This document shows, one piece after another, positions 40,964 through 46,729 of a stretch of DNA of 46,729 bases. Origin of the DNA: Tardiphaga sp. (lineage in GTDB: Bacteria > Pseudomonadota > Alphaproteobacteria > Rhizobiales > Xanthobacteraceae); the NCBI GenBank assembly GCA_030147505.1, contig JASBVG010000014.1:1-46729 (forward strand), written 5' to 3'. Under the pieces are notes generated by a model. That model searched no databases, was not told where the DNA came from, and saw only the letters and a program-made list of their open reading frames with translations. A program made the translations under genes and the position numbers. How positions within the stretch are numbered: the first letter of the stretch is position 1; the number at the start of each line of letters is the position of its first letter.

Positions 40964-42052
40964 TTGATAGTCGGACTGGAGCGAACGACGCGATTTGGAT
41001 TTTCCGCTGTGGCAAAGCGGCATCACTCGCGTGCTCCATCCTGCAGCGATGCCGCCCCGGACTGTCCGCTGGTGCCGCTCTGGCTGGTCGCGGACGATAT
41101 CGATGAGTTCACGCGCAAGCCACTCGAAGCGCGCTTGCCGTGGAAGGCGGTGCACCGCGATTCCCTTGGGTCGTTTCGCGCAGCTCCATTCCAGTCCAAG
41201 GCGATCCTGCAGATGCAGCCCGATCTCGGACTGATGTCCTGCTTCGATCCGGCGCTCCGCTGGATGCTACCAGATGCCTCTCCCCAGGAGACCACAGAGG
41301 ACGCAGGTCAGCATATCCTGATCGTGCGACCGTCCGACGGTGTCGTTATCGTCGAACAGAACGGCCAACGGCAAACCTGCATGCAGCGCGAAGCCGTCGT
41401 GCTTGACGCCAGCACCGCGGCCACTTTCATCATGCATGATGTGGGACGGATCGACTGCCTGCAGATGACTCGCCATGTCCGCACAGACATGCGCCATATC
41501 GCCCATGACAATGGCGGCCTGATTGCGCTTGGCCACTATGCGGCGGCGATCATGCGGGGTCTGCTGCCGATGAATTCTGCAGCTCTCGCTGACCTCGCCG
41601 TGGACCACATGAATGGCCTCGTCACCGCGATGATCGCTGAGGCGGACGCGCCCACCAGGCTGAGCGGACAGGTACGGGATCGCTCCAGCATCTCATTGCT
41701 TGCACTGAAGGCCGATATCGAGGTCGGGCTCGGCCAGTCATCGCTGTCGCTGGAGCAGCTTGCCAACACCTATGGCGTCACCACGCGCTATTTCCAGAAA
41801 CTGTTCGAGGCCGAGGGACGTACCTTCTCCGACTATCTGCTCGAACGCCGCCTTGAGCGCGCCTTCCACATGCTGCGCGACGGCAACCGGATGGACCACA
41901 CCGTGAGCGCCATCGCCTTTGGCGTCGGCTTCGGCGACCTCTCCTATTTCAACCGTACCTTCAAGAAGCGTTTTGGTGCCACGCCGCGCGAGATCCGCAC
42001 CAGATTCGCCACTGTCAGAACGATGGCCACCGCGCCGGATGCGAGCGTATAG
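40964..42052 (+). CDS. AraC-family regulator of the siderophore locus
   Basis: A protein of up to 362 aa with a C-terminal AraC/XylS domain: SLEQLANTYGVTTRYFQKLF is the first helix-turn-helix, then RTFSDYLLERRLERAFHMLR, and AIAFGVGFGDLSYFNRTFKK with RFGATPRE the second. The N-terminal about 230 residues form a ligand-binding domain of the AraC_binding_2 type (HILIVRPSDGVVIVEQNGQR, SCFDPALRWM), not the PchR cupin that I would expect for pyochelin. The start is uncertain: the TTG at 40964 is the first in frame, and GTG 41009 is an alternative; no convincing ribosome site exists for either. It diverges from the receptor operon and probably activates it when the ferric siderophore is bound. Confidence 0.87.
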   Translation: MIVGLERTTRFGFSAVAKRHHSRAPSCSDAAPDCPLVPLWLVADDIDEFTRKPLEARLPWKAVHRDSLGSFRAAPFQSKAILQMQPDLGLMSCFDPALRWMLPDASPQETTEDAGQHILIVRPSDGVVIVEQNGQRQTCMQREAVVLDASTAATFIMHDVGRIDCLQMTRHVRTDMRHIAHDNGGLIALGHYAAAIMRGLLPMNSAALADLAVDHMNGLVTAMIAEADAPTRLSGQVRDRSSISLLALKADIEVGLGQSSLSLEQLANTYGVTTRYFQKLFEAEGRTFSDYLLERRLERAFHMLRDGNRMDHTVSAIAFGVGFGDLSYFNRTFKKRFGATPREIRTRFATVRTMATAPDASV

Positions 42053-42053
42053 C

Positions 42054-42947
42054 TCACATCGCCTTCGTTGCGGCGTCGGTCTTCGGCAGGATTTCAACCG
42101 TTGCCGTCCGGCCCGCGACCAGAGTGCCGCCATCGGGCAGCGCATCCAGTGCAATCCGAACCGGCACGCGCTGGGCCAGACGCACCCAGCTGAAAGTGGG
42201 CGTCACATTGGCGAGCAGATTGCTGCCCTGCGCACGATCGCGGTCCTCGATGCCGGCGGCGATGCTTTCGACGCAGCCGGTGAGTTCCTTGCTGTCACCC
42301 ATCAGGTGAATGCGGACGGGATCGCCGGGATGGATACGCGCCAGCTTCGTCTCCTCGAAATAGCCGTCGACGCGCAGGCTGGACGTATCGACCAGCGCCA
42401 TCACACCCTTGCCCGCGCTGACATAGGTGCCCGGCCGCAGATCCATATTGGAGATGCGGCCTGACACCGGCGCGCGGATTTCGCTGCGATCGAGATTGAG
42501 CTGCGCCACGCCGCGATCGGCGACGGCCTGATCGTAGGACGCCTGCGCGAGCTGCTGCGTGGCAACCACCTGCTCCTTCTTCTGCTGCGAGACCGCGGCA
42601 GTGGTGAGATCATTGTAGCGCTTCAGATCGAGGTCGGCCTGCTCCAGCGTCGCCTTGCGGCCGGCAACGACGGCATCGGCCTGTTGCAGCGCCAGCACGA
42701 AGCGCGCGCGATCGATGCGCATCAGCACATCGCCGCGCTGAACGGCCTGATTGTCCTTCACGAGAATTTCCGTCGCGAAGCCGGAGACATCCGGCGCCAC
42801 GGTGACGACATCGGCGCGCACGCGGCCGTCACGTGTCCACGGCGCGTCCATATAATAGACCCAGAGATAACGTCCGACGGCGAGCGCGGCGACGACAGCC
42901 AGCGCTGTGACGGCAAAACGACGGATGAAAGCAACAATGTTCTTCAT
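42054..42947 (-). CDS. HlyD/EmrA-type periplasmic adaptor (AaeA-like)
   Basis: A 297-aa membrane-fusion protein. It has one N-terminal membrane anchor (FAVTALAVVAALAVGRYLWV), then the lipoyl half VRADVVTVAPDVSGFATEIL, QAVQRGDVLMRIDRARFVLA, an alpha-hairpin (residues about 85-150) and the second lipoyl half SEIRAPVSGRISNMDLRPGT, followed by a beta-barrel domain. It links the inner-membrane FUSC protein to the outer membrane for efflux of aromatic acids or similar compounds, as in E. coli AaeAB. The ATG at 42947 overlaps the DUF1656 stop codon by four bases. It ends two bases from the convergent AraC stop. Confidence 0.94.
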   Translation of the reverse strand: MKNIVAFIRRFAVTALAVVAALAVGRYLWVYYMDAPWTRDGRVRADVVTVAPDVSGFATEILVKDNQAVQRGDVLMRIDRARFVLALQQADAVVAGRKATLEQADLDLKRYNDLTTAAVSQQKKEQVVATQQLAQASYDQAVADRGVAQLNLDRSEIRAPVSGRISNMDLRPGTYVSAGKGVMALVDTSSLRVDGYFEETKLARIHPGDPVRIHLMGDSKELTGCVESIAAGIEDRDRAQGSNLLANVTPTFSWVRLAQRVPVRIALDALPDGGTLVAGRTATVEILPKTDAATKAM

Positions 42948-43153
42948 GACAACAATCCAGACGATAGATAAACCACGCCGCCCAGCAGGCAGACGTAAAG
43001 AGCGAGATCGAACAGCGCGCGGTGCCAGACGAAGCGATAGACGCCGGCGCGTTCGAGCAACGGGCGCAGCAATGCGCCGATGGCGTAAGTGATGACCAGC
43101 CACAGCATCAGCGAAGGCAGCAGCACGCCGAACAGGTCGATCTGATATTTCAT
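42944..43153 (-). CDS. DUF1656 small membrane protein (AaeX-like)
   Basis: A 69-aa protein with two membrane helices (DLFGVLLPSLMLWLVITYAI and ALFDLALYVCLLGGVVYLSS) separated by a basic loop (RPLLERAGVYRFVWHR). This is the DUF1656/AaeX pattern; family members sit in efflux operons between the FUSC and HlyD genes, as here. Its role is unknown, perhaps assembly of the pump. Both its start and its stop overlap the neighbouring genes by four bases (ATGA), so translation is coupled along the operon. Confidence 0.92.
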   Translation of the reverse strand: MKYQIDLFGVLLPSLMLWLVITYAIGALLRPLLERAGVYRFVWHRALFDLALYVCLLGGVVYLSSGLLS

Positions 43154-45216
43154 GCGGCAACACTCCCGACATGTGCAGTGGCTTCAGGCTGATAGTCCGG
43201 CGCATCCGGGAACAGGCCACGGCGAATGCCGACCAGGCCAATCAGCGCATCGGTGCGGCCAGAACCGCGCTCATCGACGGCCGCGGCCATGGCATGATCG
43301 ACCCGCGCCAGCAATGCACGGGGCATCGCCGCGCCGTCGTGTTTCCGGAAGCACTGCGCGAGGTCATCCAGCATCGTATCGATCGCCCCCAGCGTCCGTG
43401 ACGACAGATGATGGCGCGCACGACGGAGATCGACGATGCTGAGACCGACGCGGAGTTCGCGGAGATTGTCGACCTTGCGCAGCTCCGCCCCCTTCAGGGC
43501 GAGCAGGCGCGGCGCCAGCACGCCGATGCGGTTCAGCATGACGCCGGCAAACGCAGCGCGGTCGCGATTGCCACGGCGTTCGGCGGCCTCCGCGATGGCG
43601 ATCCAGCCGCGGCGCATCAGCCGGCGCACGCTCCATTCCGCACCAACCGAGCGGATCAGCCGGATCGAAATCGACGACAGTTCCATGCCGACGAAGAAGG
43701 CGATACTCGAATTCGCGAACGAGGCAAATTCGGCGCTGTAGGTTTCCTGCAGCGCCATCATGGTCGCCGTATTGGCGGCAAGCATCATGCCGATGAAGAA
43801 GGTCGCGGGCCGCGCGATCAGATAACCGAAGACCAGGAAGGACGGCGCCAGTGCAAAGACCAGCACTTCGACATTGCTGATGGCCGGCAGGATCGCGAAC
43901 AGATAGGCCGCGATGATCATCATGGCGACCAGCGTCCATTTCGCGAAATCACGCAGGCCGACCGAGGGATCATCCATATTGGCGAAAAAGGAACAGCCGA
44001 TTGCCGCCATCATCGGCGCAGTCGCGCCATCGGTCCATCCGGTCAGGATCCAGAATGCACAGCACACCAGAATGGTGACGAAGGCTCCCGCGGACGACCA
44101 CAACGCCATGCCGGGATCGCGATAACGGGCCGGAGCGACGCCGCCTTCCGGCTGAAACACGAGCTTCGCTCCGTTCGGCCGCTCGCCGCTGGCAATCGCC
44201 TGATTCAGGATGCGGCAATCGGCGGAGATATCGACGAGTTCGCGCAGGCGCATCAGCAGGCTGGCCACGATGATCTCGGCCCATGGCGAGGTCGCGTTCA
44301 ACACCGGACGCTGCGCGGCAATGCGCTCGCGCAGGCGTTCCGCGGGCTCGCGGTCGAGATCGTCATTGCCGATCCACTGCGCGACATCGTCGAGCAGCAT
44401 GACCAGCTGCGGATACCTGGCTCGCGCGTCAGGGCCGAGTGCATCGATGCGATCGCCGAGCGAAGAGAGAGCCGGCAGGAAAGTGAGCATGCGAACCCGC
44501 AGCGCACGCATCCAGTGCACGGTCTCACGACCAACGCTGCGATCGAAGCTGAGATGATCGGCGAGACCGTCGAGATCGACCGCATCGGCGGCAAGCTTCA
44601 GGCGGAGGTCGCGGACGGCCTGATCGGCGCTGCGTCCCACCAGCACGTCCTGGCTCAGCTTGCGTGCACCTCTGAGCCAGCCATCGACACGCGCGGACAC
44701 GGCGAGACCGACGCTGCGCGGCAGCAGCACCGTGGAAACGACGGTGGCGCAGAGAATGCCGACAATGATTTCCTGACTGCGCGCCACGGCCGTATCGAAG
44801 ATGGCGGCGGGCTCCGACACCGAGGGAAAGGCAATCAGCGCGCAGGTATAGCCCGCGAGCATGAACATGTAGCTGCGCGGCGTGCGGTCGAGCAGCGAGA
44901 CATACAGGCAGAGGCCGACCCATGCCGCAATGGCGAGGCTGAGCAGTTCGGGCGAATTGACCAGGGTCGGTACAAATACAATGCTGGCAACGGCGCCGAT
45001 CAGCGTGCCGATGACACGGTACAGCGCCTTGGAGCGCGTCGCGCCGGCCAGCGGCTGCGAGGTAATGTAGACGGTGGCGAGCGCCCAATAAGGCCGCGGC
45101 AGATCGGCAGCAAAGCCGATCAGCAACGCCATCATGGCGGCGATGAAGGTCTTTACGGAAAAGATGATATCGGCATGGCGTTCGAGGAACGGCAGGCGGT
45201 CGGCAGCGCTCGTCAT
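43150..45216 (-). CDS. FUSC-family inner-membrane efflux protein (AaeB-like)
   Basis: A 688-aa membrane protein of the FUSC (AaeB/YccS) family. It has an N-terminal set of six helices (IFSVKTFIAAMMALLIGFAA to LLPRSVGLAV), a cytoplasmic segment of about 200 residues, and a second set of helices (WSSAGAFVTILVCCAFWILT onward). RPYWALATVYITSQPLAGAT and its second-half partner are the repeated FUSC motif. The protein exports aromatic carboxylates and similar amphipathic acids with AaeA. It is second in the marR operon, with ATGA overlaps at both ends, so equal synthesis of the pump parts is likely. Confidence 0.94.
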   Translation of the reverse strand: MTSAADRLPFLERHADIIFSVKTFIAAMMALLIGFAADLPRPYWALATVYITSQPLAGATRSKALYRVIGTLIGAVASIVFVPTLVNSPELLSLAIAAWVGLCLYVSLLDRTPRSYMFMLAGYTCALIAFPSVSEPAAIFDTAVARSQEIIVGILCATVVSTVLLPRSVGLAVSARVDGWLRGARKLSQDVLVGRSADQAVRDLRLKLAADAVDLDGLADHLSFDRSVGRETVHWMRALRVRMLTFLPALSSLGDRIDALGPDARARYPQLVMLLDDVAQWIGNDDLDREPAERLRERIAAQRPVLNATSPWAEIIVASLLMRLRELVDISADCRILNQAIASGERPNGAKLVFQPEGGVAPARYRDPGMALWSSAGAFVTILVCCAFWILTGWTDGATAPMMAAIGCSFFANMDDPSVGLRDFAKWTLVAMMIIAAYLFAILPAISNVEVLVFALAPSFLVFGYLIARPATFFIGMMLAANTATMMALQETYSAEFASFANSSIAFFVGMELSSISIRLIRSVGAEWSVRRLMRRGWIAIAEAAERRGNRDRAAFAGVMLNRIGVLAPRLLALKGAELRKVDNLRELRVGLSIVDLRRARHHLSSRTLGAIDTMLDDLAQCFRKHDGAAMPRALLARVDHAMAAAVDERGSGRTDALIGLVGIRRGLFPDAPDYQPEATAHVGSVAA

Positions 45217-45692
45217 GACGCGGCCTCATCTTCGAGCGCCGCCTCATAGAGGCGATGCGCAGATTGTTCGATCCGGCTGAGCACATCGAACGCAATGGCG
45301 AGTTCGTCCGCTGCGATACCCTTCATCAGCTCGGCACGGGTGCGTTTCATCACACGCTTGATCTCGTCGGCCTTGGCCGCACCGAGTTCGGTGAGATGCA
45401 AGACTTTGGCGCGGCGATCCGTCGGGTCCTCACGCCGCTCGACCAGCCCCTCCGCGGCGAGCAGATCGATCAGCCGCACCACCGACGGGCCCTCGAGGCC
45501 CATTTCCTCCGCCAGCACGCCCTGACGCACATTTTCGCGGCCGCCGCGCGACAGGATCAGCAGCGGATGCGCGGTGGCCTCGGACAGACCATGCGCCGCC
45601 AGGGTCTGGTCGGCCTTGCGGCGCCAGACCCTGGCCAAACGCGCGACCAGCAGGCCAAGCTCGGCCTGCACATGTGCAGTGGTGGGGGGCAT
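45213..45692 (-). CDS. MarR-family regulator of the efflux operon
   Basis: A 159-aa MarR regulator with winged helix at about residues 30-110: LSEATAHPLLILSRGGRENV, RQGVLAEEMGLEGPSVVRLI, DLLAAEGLVERREDPTDRRA, where DPTDRRA is the wing. Helices at both ends form the dimer. It is the first gene of the operon and overlaps the FUSC gene by four bases. It lies under a promoter whose spacer holds an inverted repeat (45701-45714), so it probably represses the operon until an aromatic acid binds. The ATG has no Shine-Dalgarno and lies six bases after the predicted -10 box, which suggests a leaderless transcript. Confidence 0.93.
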   Translation of the reverse strand: MPPTTAHVQAELGLLVARLARVWRRKADQTLAAHGLSEATAHPLLILSRGGRENVRQGVLAEEMGLEGPSVVRLIDLLAAEGLVERREDPTDRRAKVLHLTELGAAKADEIKRVMKRTRAELMKGIAADELAIAFDVLSRIEQSAHRLYEAALEDEAAS

Positions 45693-45698
45693 AAGAAT

Positions 45699-45727
45699 TA
45701 GATAGGATGCTATCGATTAGGCTGCAA
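45699..45727 (-). promoter_or_regulatory. marR operon promoter with embedded inverted repeat
   Basis: On the minus strand TTGCAG, a 17-base spacer and TATCTA (45704-45699), six bases before the ATG at 45692. The inverted repeat GATAG-GATG-CTATC (45701-45714) lies across the -10 box and spacer, as expected of a MarR operator. The boxes are moderate matches to consensus. Confidence 0.6.
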
Positions 45728-45796
45728 TCGGTATTGTGCATCGCAGCGATCACGCTGTGGTGAGCGCGCCGGCATGGTGAACAGAGCCCTAACGCA

Positions 45797-45828
45797 AACG
45801 GCCCCGGATCTTCCGATCCGAGGCCGTT
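45797..45828 (-). terminator. Rho-independent terminator of the secreted hypothetical gene
   Basis: A 14-bp stem, AACGGCCTCGGATC with GATCCGGGGCCGTT (one mismatch), GGAA loop on the minus strand, followed by TTTGCGTT. It begins 24 bases after the stop codon at 45853 and separates that gene from marR. Confidence 0.85.
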
Positions 45829-45852
45829 CTAAATTCCGAGAGGTAAAACAGC

Positions 45853-46449
45853 TTAGTCGGTGGACTTGCGCAGTTCCATTGGTTCGCTCTTGGCCGGTTC
45901 GGCCTTCACGGCGCCGGTGGAGACCGGATCGAGCTTGCTGCTCTCGACCCGCGGGGTGGACACGCGGGTCACGGTCTCGCCGCCAGCCGATGCATCAGCC
46001 GAGCGGGTACGCATGGTGCGCGGATGCGACAACGAGCGGGCCATCAGCAACTGGCCGCGGCCCTGGTGGCGGAAATCGCAATAGCCGGTGAAGCCGAGCA
46101 CGGTGACCGAGCCGCGGAAACTGCGCTCGTCCTTCTTTTCCAGATCGAAGCACGGCTCGAAGGGCATACCCTTGAGCGACGCGCAGATATTCTGACCGCG
46201 CACCTGCAGTGTGTTGCCGGGCACGCGCATGTTGCGCGCCGCAGCGGTGCCGGAGAATTGCACCGCGCCAGCCGCGCCACCGTCATCGAAGATGCGGCCG
46301 GCACCACGGGTGCCGTCATTGCAATTGAACGCGAAGACCTTGCCGGCGACGAATTTGCGTGCCTCTTCGGCATTCATCTTCTGGCCGGCCAATGCCGGTG
46401 CAGCCACCGTGGTGGCAAGCACCGCCCCCAACACATAACGCGCAACCAT
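45853..46449 (-). CDS. Secreted hypothetical protein, 198 aa
   Basis: An exported protein: signal peptide MVARYVLGAVLATTVAAPAL with cleavage after ALAG, then ARKFVAGKVFAFNCNDGTRG, AGRIFDDGGAAGAVQFSG and VRGQNICASLKGMPFEPCFD, with at least three cysteines in a small beta-rich domain (about residues 25-125). The C-terminal about 60 residues are rich in Ser, Thr, Glu and Pro and look disordered. I recognise similar proteins only as hypothetical in Bradyrhizobium relatives; the sequence VFAFNCNDGTRGAGRIFDDG could suggest a lipocalin-like or cell-wall-binding domain, but I would not assign it. It has its own terminator. Confidence 0.82.
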   Translation of the reverse strand: MVARYVLGAVLATTVAAPALAGQKMNAEEARKFVAGKVFAFNCNDGTRGAGRIFDDGGAAGAVQFSGTAAARNMRVPGNTLQVRGQNICASLKGMPFEPCFDLEKKDERSFRGSVTVLGFTGYCDFRHQGRGQLLMARSLSHPRTMRTRSADASAGGETVTRVSTPRVESSKLDPVSTGAVKAEPAKSEPMELRKSTD

Positions 46450-46575
46450 GGGATACTCCGAAACAACCGAGCGCGGATGGCCACCGCATGTGACCGCCAG
46501 ATGTCTTTACCCGCTGCTTACCATACCAACTGAGGCAACAATGGAGCAGGATGGTTGGTAAAGTCTGAACGTGGT

Positions 46576-46729
46576 TTAGCCGATCTTTACCACGATTCGC
46601 CCGCGGACCTGTCCGGCCAGCACTTTGGCGCCGGCATCGATCACCTGGTCGAGCGCGATTTCCTGAGTGATTTCAGCGAGCTTGCCCGCATCCAGATCGG
46701 TGGACAGCCGCGCCCAGGCCTGCTTGCGC
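46576..46729 (-). CDS. AcuI/YhdH-family zinc-free alcohol dehydrogenase-like oxidoreductase, 3' end
   Basis: Only the last 50 codons lie in the window; the TAA is at 46578-46576. The visible residues include AWARLSTDLDAGKLAEITQE, IALDQVIDAGAKVLAGQVRG and RIVVKIG. This end, with the W-x-R-L-x-x-D-L, x-x-T-x-E-I-x-L and LAGxVRGRxVV pattern, is what I recognise as the C-terminus of AcuI/YhdH (MDR family, acrylyl-CoA reductase or quinone oxidoreductase). The start and cofactor region are outside the window, so the subgroup is uncertain. The 46450-46575 gap downstream shows no clear terminator. Confidence 0.8.
   Translation of the reverse strand, partial: RKQAWARLSTDLDAGKLAEITQEIALDQVIDAGAKVLAGQVRGRIVVKIG

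Noticed and set aside
43408..45249. A 613-codon open frame opposite the FUSC gene
   Set aside because: The same antisense effect of codon usage; low hydrophobicity and skewed composition, no motifs.
46517..46558. TTACCA and TGGTAA arms before the secreted hypothetical gene as an operator or terminator
   Set aside because: Short arms separated by about 30 bases, no T-run; could be chance.
1..46729. tRNA, rRNA, insertion sequence transposase, phage attachment site or origin
   Set aside because: None was seen: no transposase-like or integrase-like protein and no cloverleaf in the gaps on inspection by eye. A tRNA or covariance-model scan would settle this.

Overview
The window is high-GC chromosomal DNA of an alphaproteobacterium, most likely of the Bradyrhizobium / Rhodopseudomonas / Tardiphaga group. 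The clues are the DUF1036-pyk pair, a cysteine-free L36 (rpmJ), DUF2478 beside a ModE-type regulator, many orphan periplasmic binding proteins, and the short palindromic intergenic repeats common in that group. I see no tRNA, rRNA, transposase, phage gene or CRISPR array. The genes are dense, and several are joined by 4-base ATGA overlaps.

Layout: (1) 1-5.6 kb: a DUF1036 protein tail, pyruvate kinase, an OsmC-type protein, an alpha/beta hydrolase, DUF3108 and DUF3750 envelope proteins and a 60-aa unknown. (2) 5.6-9.2 kb: a large MscS-type channel, a TPR protein and rpmJ with its own promoter and terminator. (3) 9.2-12.1 kb: a TctC/Bug binding protein and two MaoC-like hydratases opposite an IclR regulator, with an inverted-repeat operator between them. 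(4) 12.2-19.5 kb: a siderophore-type TonB receptor, a PepSY membrane protein and a 56-aa membrane protein, opposite a TetR regulator with a 19-bp operator, then a prolyl oligopeptidase. (5) 19.5-23 kb: a second TetR with a double palindrome built into its promoter, then an amidohydrolase overlapping an O-antigen-ligase-like gene, and a YbaK-type deacylase. (6) 23-31.5 kb: a GntR/FCD regulator and a TRAP transporter (P, Q, M) that share a 12-base operator motif, but are separated by a 976-aa autotransporter bracketed by inverted copies of an intergenic repeat. (7) 31.7-34.6 kb: DUF2478 and ModE-like genes with a candidate molybdenum box, then wrbA and a LysR regulator. (8) 34.6-42 kb: a glycosyltransferase, an orphan SsuA-like binding protein, and a siderophore uptake locus (RhtX/FptX-like permease, a 123-aa unknown, a TonB receptor and a divergent AraC regulator). 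(9) 42-46.7 kb: a marR-FUSC-DUF1656-HlyD efflux operon, a secreted hypothetical protein and the 3' end of an AcuI/YhdH-type oxidoreductase.

The window is mainly transport and envelope functions, each with a local regulator whose operator can often be read directly. Nothing here is clearly a wholly new system. The best leads are the autotransporter insertion between a regulator and its apparent target operon, the TetR promoter made of two palindromes, the apparently leaderless marR operon, the candidate Mo-box in front of DUF2478, and the 123-aa unknown protein locked into the siderophore locus.
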